From: Gp6-AA40 sp963818645
Lineage (GTDB): Bacteria > Acidobacteriota > Vicinamibacteria > Vicinamibacterales > UBA2999
DNA: 64,000 nucleotides
NCBI GenBank assembly: GCA_963818645.1
Contig: CAWFTF010000012.1
Location: forward strand, 168,443-232,442
Reading direction: 5' to 3'
Shown here piece by piece: positions 52,992 through 60,484 of the stretch; the first letter of the stretch is position 1, and the number at the start of each line of letters is the position of its first letter. A program made the translations under genes and the position numbers. The notes below the pieces were generated by a model. The model had not been told where the DNA came from and ran no database searches. It saw nothing but the letters and a program-made list of their open reading frames with translations.

Positions 52992-54848
52992 ATGTGCGGG
53001 ATCTCGGGGGTCGTTTCGTCCATCGATCGGCGTGCCGACATCGAGGCGTGCCGACATGTATTGGCGCACCGGGGGCCTGACAGCCTCGGCATGACGCATC
53101 ACCGAATCGGTGAGGCGTTCGTGTCGGTGGTCCACAATCGCTTGTCCGTTATCGATCTTACCGACGACGCCAACCAACCCTTCTTCAACGCGGACAAGAG
53201 TGCATATCTCGTTTACAACGGCGAGATCTACAACTATCTCGAACTGCGCGAAGAGCTGGCAAAAGCGGGTGTCGTGTTCCGCACGGCCTCGGACACGGAG
53301 GTCCTGCTGCAGGGGCTGCTCCACTGGGGTATCGAAGCGTGTTTGTCGCGTCTCAACGGAATGTGGGCATTCGCCTTCTGCGACTTGAAAAATGCCCGCT
53401 TCTTCTTCGCGCGCGACCGGTTTGGCATCAAGCCCTTCTACTACACCATCGACGAAAGTGGCTTTAGTTTCGGGTCCGAGATCAAGTTCATCCTCGCGAT
53501 CGCGAAACGCAAATTTCGGCTCGACGGGCAAACCACCGCCCGCTACATCACGCAGCACCTTCTCGAAACCGACCCGCAGCGCACTTTCTTCGAAGGCATC
53601 TCTAAGTTGCCCGCCGGGCACTACGCCGAGCTGGACCTACGTAGCCGCAAGCCAGAGCTCAAATTGACACGCTACTACCGGGCTGCGGCAGGCTCTGGGC
53701 AATGGCCTATGGAGGAAGCGAAAGAACGCCTGCAGTATCTATTGCGCGACAGCATCGCTTTGCAGCTTCGCAGTGACGTGAAAGTGGGAGTACTGTTGTC
53801 TGGCGGAATCGACTCATCCGCAATCGCGTGTATTGCTCAGCGCCACACGCGCGACAAATCCGATTCGGATATCAGCCTGTTGTCACTCACGTCAAAGGGT
53901 TCGCCGTTCGACGAAGGACCCTACGTCGAGAAGGTCGAACGCCACATCGGCGCAACGGCGGAGAGGATCGACATCGGCCGTGACGCGGTGAAGTTCCTCG
54001 ATCTCCTGAGCGAAGTGCAGTGGTTCAACGATGAGCCGATTACCTCGTTCTCTGCGGTCGCCTATTACCAGATGATGGCGCGGGCTCGCGAGCTCGGAAT
54101 CACAGTACTATTGACCGGCCAAGGTGCGGACGAGATTTTCTGCGGATACAAGAAGTACCTCGGATTCTATTTGCAGTCGTTACTGCGCGAGGGAAACGTC
54201 TCGGGCTTCGGCAAAGAAGTCGCCAAGTTCGCGATCAATGGCGCCTTCGTTTACGACGTGCATTGGGCAGAGATGAAACGCTACGTTTCGCCGGGAGCGA
54301 ACCTCAGGATCTTGGGACCCGCACTGCGCGGATACGAGCCTCTGGCTCTCACGCTCAAATCGCGGTCGCTCATAGACCGTCAAGTGTTCGACATCGAGCA
54401 CACATCCATCCCAGCGCTATTGCACTACGAGGATCGCCTATCGATGGCGTTCTCGAGGGAGATTCGCGTTCCCTTTCTCGATCATCGCATCGTCGAATTT
54501 GCGCTCTCATGCCGCGACGAGCATCGGATAGGCGCCGGATGGACGAAGCGCGTCCTTCGCGAAGCGGTCGCGGACGTCATACCGCACCAAATCGCATGGC
54601 GGAGGGACAAGAACGGCTTCGCGGTTCCGCAAATCGAATGGATGAAAACGGCGCTGCGCTCGCACATCGAGCGGTTGTTCAACGGAGACTGCCTGATGTA
54701 CGACATGCGGCTCGTAGAAAAGAGTGAGTTACTGAGCCTCTATCAATCGTACTGTCACGCGTTTTTCGACTCGGTCTCCTACAAGCGGATATTCTCGGCG
54801 CTTGCCCTCGAGGTTTGGCTGAGGCGCTACTCCGAGCACATCGCCTGA
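52992..54848 (+). CDS. asnB: Glutamine-hydrolysing asparagine synthase
   Basis: 618 residues. The class II glutaminase domain starts with catalytic Cys2 (MCGISGVV), HRGPDSLGMTHHRIGEAFVS, YNGEIYNYLELREELAKAG. The ATP-pyrophosphatase domain has VGVLLSGGIDSSAIACIAQR. It makes Asn from Asp, Gln and ATP. The subgroup resembles those in exopolysaccharide/PEP-CTERM loci, where the product or substrate may differ. Located in the island; no exosortase is visible nearby. Confidence 0.93.
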   Translation: MCGISGVVSSIDRRADIEACRHVLAHRGPDSLGMTHHRIGEAFVSVVHNRLSVIDLTDDANQPFFNADKSAYLVYNGEIYNYLELREELAKAGVVFRTASDTEVLLQGLLHWGIEACLSRLNGMWAFAFCDLKNARFFFARDRFGIKPFYYTIDESGFSFGSEIKFILAIAKRKFRLDGQTTARYITQHLLETDPQRTFFEGISKLPAGHYAELDLRSRKPELKLTRYYRAAAGSGQWPMEEAKERLQYLLRDSIALQLRSDVKVGVLLSGGIDSSAIACIAQRHTRDKSDSDISLLSLTSKGSPFDEGPYVEKVERHIGATAERIDIGRDAVKFLDLLSEVQWFNDEPITSFSAVAYYQMMARARELGITVLLTGQGADEIFCGYKKYLGFYLQSLLREGNVSGFGKEVAKFAINGAFVYDVHWAEMKRYVSPGANLRILGPALRGYEPLALTLKSRSLIDRQVFDIEHTSIPALLHYEDRLSMAFSREIRVPFLDHRIVEFALSCRDEHRIGAGWTKRVLREAVADVIPHQIAWRRDKNGFAVPQIEWMKTALRSHIERLFNGDCLMYDMRLVEKSELLSLYQSYCHAFFDSVSYKRIFSALALEVWLRRYSEHIA

Positions 54849-55258
54849 CCCCCACCTTTCAAGACTCGGAGGTGCGGCCGCCACGTTCGACGCGGGCAGC
54901 AACGACCTCTAGCATGGGCTCGCGGAGCGCGAGTCGGCACTAAAAGGCCTTCGTTCGGTTGCTGAAGTCAGAGTCCTGCTCGTGCCGAGCCTGTCCCTCG
55001 GCGCGGCGGACGTGGGTGGCCCGGCCTGTAGATGGTCGAAGCCGCTATGGTTGTCGATTGAAAAGTATTCCGGGGTACCTCGGCGCTCTTGGACAACTGA
55101 ATATTTCGACGACGGCTCTCGACTTCGGGCACATGCGACTTCTTGAGCGTGATTGCCAAGAGCAGCGAGAAGAGCGTCTGGGTCGAGGCAGACCTCCCCA
55201 TGAGAGCTGCGTATCAATGCGCAGGATTTCGTTACGCGTGGTTTGCAGGCTCTCTGGT
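54849..55258. other. Gene-poor stretch with decayed coding sequence
   Basis: No complete gene is recognisable in these 410 bp. One plus-strand frame around 55135-55260 reads SVIAKSSEKSVWVEADLPMR and AAYQCAGFRYAWFAG, which may be the remnant of a GNAT-like protein. Low confidence. Confidence 0.3.
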
Positions 55259-55459
55259 ATGCGGAAATTGCTGAACGCGCGGACACACTGCCCGTATTGC
55301 GACAGCCAGGCAGTAAGCGACCTAGCGCATCTCCTCCGCCTTCGCGCTGCCGATGTGTTCCAGTGCCGCCCATGCCTCGAGATGTGGCACGTTCCGAAGG
55401 GTCAGAATGGGCCGCCGAGTCGGGACTTGCTGCGACTCAAGAGACTCGAAGGAGACTAA
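55259..55459 (+). CDS. Small zinc-ribbon protein of unknown function
   Basis: 66 residues: MRKLLNARTHCPYCDSQAVS, then DLAHLLRLRAADVFQCRPCL, EMWHVPKGQNGP. Two CxxC pairs (CPYC and CRPC) 20 residues apart indicate a zinc ribbon. I start at the ATG at 55259; a longer frame to 54959 translates decayed sequence. Function unknown. Confidence 0.55.
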   Translation: MRKLLNARTHCPYCDSQAVSDLAHLLRLRAADVFQCRPCLEMWHVPKGQNGPPSRDLLRLKRLEGD

Positions 55460-55533
55460 TCCTCTCGTACGCAACGATGACTCAGTGGAATAAGAGGATG
55501 CGCCTGCAGCCGATGCAATTTGAGTGGAGCAGG

Positions 55534-55558
55534 AGCCGCACCCTCGCGGGGTGCGGCT
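55534..55558. terminator. Strong hairpin between convergent genes
   Basis: AGCCGCACCC and GGGTGCGGCT form a perfect 10-bp stem with a 5-base loop between the zinc-ribbon gene and the end of the TIR remnant. No T-tract follows, so it may terminate by other means. Confidence 0.55.
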
Positions 55559-55560
55559 GA

Positions 55561-55937
55561 TCAGTACGTCAAGTCTTCGCTCTGGAGCGCCTTCAGCAGG
55601 GTCTCGAAGGCTTTCGTATAAGCGTCATGGTCCTTCCAGGTGCTCAAGTCGGGGATGAAATACTGGCGAATTTCCCGCGCACTGTCCTTTCCACGATCAG
55701 CGTCGAACAGCTCCCATTCTTGCAGCGAGCTATATGGCACGATCGAGATCGGGAACAGCACCCGGCGATCCTGCGCGGCCTCTTTCTTTCGCGCCTTCGC
55801 GATCTCCGTTGCGACCCATTCACTCGCCATACTCTCTGGCGACAGAATCAACAACAATCGATCGTAGATGCGGATAGCCTCGTTATCTGTTCGTGAATCT
55901 TCTTCCCGCCTTGCATGTCAGGCTCGTGCTGCGTCAT
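55561..55937 (-). pseudogene. TIR-domain protein, N-terminally truncated and frameshifted
   Basis: The intact part (from 55857) reads LILSPESMASEWVATEIAKA, VLFPISIVPYSSLQEWELFD, REIRQYFIPDLSTWKDHDAY, typical of a TIR/SEFIR domain C-terminal half. One base upstream, the frame MQGGKKIHEQI (family motif near GG/EK) and EAIRIYDRLL join if one base is added near 55890. The first 40 residues of the domain (FISYS motif) are absent. Probably a relic. Confidence 0.65.
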
Positions 55938-56007
55938 CGGGCCAGCCTAGAGAGGGCCGCACGTCGGCCACTCACATGAGAACGGATGTTCGATTCGCCA
56001 ATCGTCG

Positions 56008-56136
56008 TCAGTCGCGATGCGGGCTGCGTCGTCGGCGCCTCGTTCGGAGTGCGGCTGTCGCTACGATGCCCATCCCTAAGAGGGCCGCGCTAGTCGGTTC
56101 GGGGACTCCGGTCGGGCGGGCGGTAACGACGAGAGA
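56008..56136 (-). pseudogene. Remnant of a PEP-CTERM protein (sorting signal only)
   Basis: A short open frame ends VPEPTSAALLGMGIVATAAL then RTRRRR, which is a complete PEP-CTERM sorting signal (PEP box, TM helix, Arg cluster). It has no start codon or body. It lies just downstream of an intact PEP-CTERM gene. Confidence 0.65.
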
Positions 56137-56166
56137 TCAAATCCATATGCATGCCCGCTGCCCTGC

Positions 56167-57267
56167 CTAGCGGCGTCGCCGTGACAGGCCGACTGCGCCC
56201 AACCCTGCGCCGAGGAGTAGCAGTGTGCTCGGCTCGGGCACGGAACCTACGGGATCGGCACGGAACACGCCTCCGGTGCCATCGGCCAAACTCGCATAGA
56301 AGGCGAGCTGGCCGGCGTCATTCAGTCCTTGTTCGCCGAGAATCAAAGAATCAACCGTTGACCCGAAGAGCGAATCACCAAAGGCGACAACTTTACCAAC
56401 GGACAAATCCGGGCGAGCGACGAAAATTCCATCGTTGCGGAACTCAATACCAAGACCCGCCAGGAACGCCACTGACCCCGAATTGTTGATGGAAGGGGCA
56501 CAGCAACCGAAGAAATCGCTGCTTTCGGCGATGATGGTCAGCGATCCAGCGGCGCTGGTAAGTATTCCTTGTGCGCCTGTATCGAGGTTAGACCGAAAGG
56601 CAACTATCCCGGCATCATTGATGGAAGCCAGGAAAAACCCGCCTGCTAGAGGTCCAGTCGCGTCGGCAATGAGCGACAGTGGGCCTCCGCTGCCCGCGAC
56701 CAGTCGCTCCGAACCCTGGTTGAAGGTTACCGTGCCTTCGTCATTGATCGAGAGTGGTCCATCAATAAAGTCAGAGGTTGGCCCGACTATGCGAGTGGAC
56801 GAAACGCCGTCACTCACCCAGAGGTTTGCCCGGCGGCCGTCAGCGTCACCAGCCCGAAACGCGACAGCCCCGGCGTTGTTGATAGGTGTCCCTACCAAGT
56901 CGAAGAAAGTGAACATGCCGCTGCTTTCATCGGCAATCGTGCGTAACGCACCGCCAGCGCCGGAGAAGACTCCGAACCCCCCCGTATCGAAGGCTCCCAT
57001 GAACGAGACCGCGTCGAAGTCGTTGATCGACACCTTTCCGAAAGCGCGGAGAGGACCGCTGGACGTGGCAATCGGTGTCAGTGCTCCACCGCTGCCCGCG
57101 AAGACATCTACGAACGTCGAGAAGGCTACTGTGCCCTTTTTGTTGATTGCCGGCTCCGTATAGCCCGTTTCCGCGATCTTGACGAAGGTGAAGCTGTCAG
57201 CTCCCGCGCTTGAGGGTAAAGCAATCAGGACACTCAGCGCTCCCCAGAACCTCAACTGTCGCCACAT
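56167..57267 (-). CDS. PEP-CTERM surface protein with tandem SIN-type repeats
   Basis: 366 residues. Signal peptide ending near SSAGADSF. The body is a tandem array of about 50-residue units with the motif SINDxGxVAF (PAINKKGTVAFSTFVDVFAG, TPINNAGAVAFRAGDADGRR, SINDEGTVTFNQGSERLVAG, SINNSGSVAFLAGL). The C-terminal sorting signal is VPEPSTLLLLGAGLGAVGLS then RRRR. It is exported and processed by an exosortase (not in the window). Function unknown. Confidence 0.9.
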   Translation of the reverse strand: MWRQLRFWGALSVLIALPSSAGADSFTFVKIAETGYTEPAINKKGTVAFSTFVDVFAGSGGALTPIATSSGPLRAFGKVSINDFDAVSFMGAFDTGGFGVFSGAGGALRTIADESSGMFTFFDLVGTPINNAGAVAFRAGDADGRRANLWVSDGVSSTRIVGPTSDFIDGPLSINDEGTVTFNQGSERLVAGSGGPLSLIADATGPLAGGFFLASINDAGIVAFRSNLDTGAQGILTSAAGSLTIIAESSDFFGCCAPSINNSGSVAFLAGLGIEFRNDGIFVARPDLSVGKVVAFGDSLFGSTVDSLILGEQGLNDAGQLAFYASLADGTGGVFRADPVGSVPEPSTLLLLGAGLGAVGLSRRRR

Positions 57268-57403
57268 TTCGGCACCTCCGTTCGTCTGTCAACAGAGCCT
57301 ACATGATCAACGGCGAATATTCCGCGGTAATCGAATGAGATGTCGAATCTATGATGCGCCACGACATGCTGTGGTTGCGCGTTTGAGAGAGGCGTAGATC
57401 CGA

Positions 57404-57616
57404 ATGGCCAGCATCGAGCGTGACGCGCCCCTCTTCTGTCGTTGCGAGCAGGGTTGGATCTGCGAGGAACACCCGGACAAGCCATATCCAGACGACAACT
57501 GCACCGGGCCGGGGACGCAATGCGACAACCCGGAGTGTCCATGGTGGAAGGGACCATCAGCCGCGGCACTCCGGATGGATCACTCGTATATCCGACCAGA
57601 CAAGGGAACGCACTGA
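57404..57616 (+). CDS. Small cysteine-rich protein of unknown function
   Basis: 70 residues: FCRCEQGWICEEHPDKPYPD, DNCTGPGTQCDNPECPWWKG. Six or more cysteines in a metal-binding or disulphide pattern (CxC, CEEH, CxxxxC). The ICEEHPD and GPG segments recur in many bacterial small proteins as I recall them, but the function is unknown. The ATG at 57404 has no clear Shine-Dalgarno sequence. Confidence 0.5.
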   Translation: MASIERDAPLFCRCEQGWICEEHPDKPYPDDNCTGPGTQCDNPECPWWKGPSAAALRMDHSYIRPDKGTH

Positions 57617-57699
57617 TGGCCAGTCCTGACGTCTCCCCTGGAAACGACGGCAATCTAAAGTAGAGAAACGCGACGCGTTCGCGGTCCCTCGATGAGAGG

Positions 57700-57975
57700 A
57701 TGGGACCGATGAAGAAGTCGAAGTTCACCGAAGAGCAGATCGCGTACGCCCTGCGCCAGGTCGAGGCTGGTACGCCCCCGGCCGATGTCTGCCGGCAGCT
57801 GTGCGTCAGCGAAGCGACCTTCTACATCTGGAAGAAGAAGTACGCGCATCTCGGCGTCAGCGAGCTGCGTCGGCTGCGATCGCTCGAGGACGAGAATGGC
57901 CGGCTCAAACGACTGGTCGCGGACCTGTCGCTCGACAAACACATCCTGTCAGAAGCCCTGAGAAAAAAAGTCTGA
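57700..57975 (+). CDS. IS3-family transposase OrfA
   Basis: 91 residues, HTH of the IS3 OrfA/HTH_8 type (FTEEQIAYALRQVEAGTPPA, DVCRQLCVSEATFYIWKKKY) with a leucine zipper (RRLRSLEDENGRLKRLVADL). It ends in an A7G run (57963-57970) where -1 slippage would yield the OrfAB transposase. Confidence 0.9.
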   Translation: MGPMKKSKFTEEQIAYALRQVEAGTPPADVCRQLCVSEATFYIWKKKYAHLGVSELRRLRSLEDENGRLKRLVADLSLDKHILSEALRKKV

Positions 57976-58829
57976 GGCCCACACAGCGCCGCGAGCTGGC
58001 CGCCTGGGTGCAGATCACCTTCGCCGTCAGCTGCGTGCGGGCCTGTCATCTGGCGCAGTTCAGTCGGGCGGCGTGGTATCGCCGCAGTCAGGCGCAGGAC
58101 CAGACCGCGCTGCGCGTGCGGATCCGCGAGCTGGCGCACGTCCGGCCGCGATTCGGGTTCCTGCGCATTTGGGTGCTCCTGCGTCGGGAAGGCTGGTTGG
58201 TGAATAAGAAGCGCGTCCGTCGCTTGTACCGCCTCGAGGGGCTTCAGCTGCGGATGCGCGTTCGGCGCCGAAAGCACATCGCGTTGCACCGAGGGCCGGC
58301 ACCGATGCCGGTCGGTCCGACCGAGCGCTGGAGTATGGACTTCGTCCATGATGCGCTGGCCGACGGGCGGACATTTCGCGTCCTCACGGTGGTCGATCAA
58401 TGGAGTCGCCAGAGTCCGATCTTAGAAGTGGCCTCCAGCGTGTCGGGCGCGACGGTCGGCCTCGCCTTGGATCGCGTCCTGTCAGCGGGTGCGTTGCTGC
58501 GCTCGATCACCGTCGATCACGGCACCGAGTTCATGTCACGCGCGCTCGAAGACTGGGCCTATCAGCGAGGGGTGCAGCTGGATGTCATTCGTCCGGGCAA
58601 ACCCGTGGAAAATGCCTTCATCGAATCGTTTAACGGACGGCTCAGAGACGAGTGCCTGAACGTCCATCAGTTCACGTCGATCGAAGATGCGAAAGCGAAG
58701 ATCGAAGCGTGGCGCGTCGACTACAATCAGCGACGCCCACACAGCTCGCTCGGGCACCTGACACCGAACGAGTTCGTCGCCCAACGTCAGGCTGCACGGA
58801 CCGTCGAAGCGGTCGCGTTTTCTCGCTAA
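57963..58829 (+). CDS. IS3-family transposase OrfB (catalytic)
   Basis: About 289 residues in the -1 frame relative to OrfA, likely translated by frameshift at A7G. Integrase core with DDE: first D in ERWSMDFVHDAL, second D in SITVDHGTEFMS, E in NAFIESFNGRLRDECLN. HTH_21 region VRPRFGFLRIWVLLRREGW. The catalytic residues appear intact, so this copy may be active. Confidence 0.9.
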   Translation, partial: KKSLRPTQRRELAAWVQITFAVSCVRACHLAQFSRAAWYRRSQAQDQTALRVRIRELAHVRPRFGFLRIWVLLRREGWLVNKKRVRRLYRLEGLQLRMRVRRRKHIALHRGPAPMPVGPTERWSMDFVHDALADGRTFRVLTVVDQWSRQSPILEVASSVSGATVGLALDRVLSAGALLRSITVDHGTEFMSRALEDWAYQRGVQLDVIRPGKPVENAFIESFNGRLRDECLNVHQFTSIEDAKAKIEAWRVDYNQRRPHSSLGHLTPNEFVAQRQAARTVEAVAFSR

Positions 58830-59028
58830 GACCTGTCGCGTTTCGGGACCAACGTCACGCCGGGTGCGGCTCCAGCAACCGTCGCACGCGTGCTTGGGAA
58901 GCCCGTCCCGTTCGAGGGACTACTTGCCACGGTGCGACAGTATTGCGCCCAGTAGCAGCCAATCGTCAACGGGGGGAGGCGCAGTCGGCGTGAATGCGAA
59001 TGTTCTCGGCATCTCACGCGGCCTCTCC

Positions 59029-59076
59029 GATTCGTAATCAACAGGTCACCCGGTCAAGTCGGGTCGCCGGCTCCAG
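59029..59076. repeat. Right attachment-like repeat (partial tRNA-Thr copy)
   Basis: 48 bp matching the 3' part of tRNA-Thr at 52736-52783 with two mismatches. It lacks the 5' half of the tRNA. Confidence 0.8.
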
Positions 59077-59124
59077 TTTCCCTAAAATAGTCCGAGGCGC
59101 CGTCCCGAGTGTCCGAGGAGGTGC

Positions 59125-60114
59125 TCAGCGAGTCTCTTCGAGTTGCACCGCCAGACGGAATCGCCTATCTGGTTCGACCTGGATCGACGACGAGTACGTT
59201 CTGAATCCGGGGAGTTCGAGGCGAACCTCGTGCGAGCCAGGCGACAGTTGAGACATGAATAAGGGGGTGGCACCAATCAGCCTGTTGTCCAGGAATACCT
59301 GTGCTCCCAGTGGACGCGTGATCGCAAACAGACCACCTGCGGCGTTTGGATCAGCATTGACCGGCAGCCGTTCTGCCTGGCTTGCGGCCCGCTCAGCCTG
59401 TGGTGCATCGGGGGCATTCGCTCTTGGAGCCTCGGATGGCTTCGCAATCGCAGTGGCCGGCTCGGACGGTGTCGCAGTCTCCGCGGGCACGTCTGTGGCG
59501 GGTGGTTGCGGGTCGCGCGCGGGTGGTGAGACATTCGTCGGTGCCTCGAGCGGCACCGTCGCAGGCGGTTGGGAGGCGTTTTGGAGTTGCGCTCCCGATG
59601 TGCCCGCGTCGGGGCGCATTCCCATCCACAAACGGCCCGACCATGCCAAGGCGCCAATGGTCCCGAGCATGAGCAGCGCGTTGCCGATGTTCAGCCTTCC
59701 GCTCTTGCGAACGACGGGAGCTGACTTGTACACAAAAGGCTGGAAGGACGGTGCGTGCAGGGGAAGCGCGTGCGCGTCCGGCTGAATGTGCAGATTCATT
59801 GTGCCGAACGTGACTTCCTGCTCGTGTCGGTTGAAAACGATCTCTATGTCTTTGTCTTTTCTGCCGAAAGCGCCGTCCGGCGGCTCTTTACTGCCAAAGG
59901 CGACGTCTGGCTCTTTACTGCCAATAGCGACGTCCTGCTCTCTACTATCGAAAGTGACGACTGGCTCGCTTCCGTCGAGGGCCGCATCCGGTTCGTTTCT
60001 GTTGACAGCAACGTCCGGCTCTTTCTTGTCGAGAGCCGTATTCGGCGCTTCGCTGTGGAAATCCCAGAGCCCGTCATCAGAGTCCACGTCGTTTCGCGGA
60101 GCGTCTTGCCCCAT
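59125..60114 (-). CDS. PEGA-domain membrane protein with N-terminal acidic tandem repeats
   Basis: 329 residues. The N-terminal 85 residues form degenerate 9-11-residue repeats around EPDVAFGSK (KKEPDVAVNRNEPDAALDGS, REQDVAIGSKEPDVAFGSKE). One TM helix follows (IGNALLMLGTIGALAWSGRL). Next is a Pro/Ala-rich linker (PATVPLEAPTNVSPPARDPQ). The C-terminal PEGA domain is FAITRPLGAQVFLDNRLIGA, LSPGSHEVRLELPGFRTYSS. Probably a periplasmic/surface carbohydrate or wall-binding protein; function unknown. Confidence 0.8.
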   Translation of the reverse strand: MGQDAPRNDVDSDDGLWDFHSEAPNTALDKKEPDVAVNRNEPDAALDGSEPVVTFDSREQDVAIGSKEPDVAFGSKEPPDGAFGRKDKDIEIVFNRHEQEVTFGTMNLHIQPDAHALPLHAPSFQPFVYKSAPVVRKSGRLNIGNALLMLGTIGALAWSGRLWMGMRPDAGTSGAQLQNASQPPATVPLEAPTNVSPPARDPQPPATDVPAETATPSEPATAIAKPSEAPRANAPDAPQAERAASQAERLPVNADPNAAGGLFAITRPLGAQVFLDNRLIGATPLFMSQLSPGSHEVRLELPGFRTYSSSIQVEPDRRFRLAVQLEETR

Positions 60115-60484
60115 TACTCACTCCTCGATGAGATGAACGATTGCGCCGGGTGCCAACCGGACGTAACTACATTCTCATTGTTAGGGGGCACCTGTCAGCG
60201 TAGCATTTGTGTCACCGGCTCAGCTTTCAACCTCGCCTTTTGACAGACAGGCACACGCTGCAAAAACGAAACGCTCCGTTCTACTCGCCAAGAACTCGAG
60301 CCGCGATGAGTTCCAGCTGGCAGTGATGACGTAGGCCGTCGAGGCGCGTGCTGGCAACGACGCGATTCGTCGGGAAGCCCGGCTGTGGCTGCCGAGCGCC
60401 ACCCGCGCACCTGCCACTGACGTCACACGGGACTCGAGAATATGCGCAACGAGCTGAGTCGCCTTTTTAGAAGGAGTAGTCACT
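60115..60484. other. Intergenic stretch upstream of the peptide transporter
   Basis: 370 bp with no supported gene. One minus-strand frame of 87 codons lacks homology and composition typical of genes. The last bases hold the Shine-Dalgarno AAGGAG of the next gene. Confidence 0.4.

Larger units (their letters stand above)
57665..58844. mobile_element. IS3-family insertion sequence
   Basis: Inverted 10-bp motif GAAACGCGAC at 57665-57674 and (inverted) 58835-58844, flanking orfA and orfB. The true ends may extend a few bases. No clear target-site duplication was identified. Confidence 0.7.
52784..59028. mobile_element. Genomic island at tRNA-Thr (about 6.2 kb, integrase-less)
   Basis: The region between the two copies of the tRNA 3' end holds asnB, decayed sequence, small zinc-ribbon and Cys-rich genes, a broken TIR gene, an intact and a broken PEP-CTERM gene and an IS3-type element. 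It contains none of the heptamer repeats found in the flanks. No integrase is visible, so it may be an immobilised remnant. Confidence 0.72.

Noticed and set aside
54909..55373. Minus-strand 154-codon frame in the island
   Set aside because: Composition is unlike a protein gene and it overlaps the zinc-ribbon gene.
60220..60483. Minus-strand 87-codon frame
   Set aside because: No motif, Shine-Dalgarno sequence or neighbour logic; it lies in the leader of the peptide transporter.
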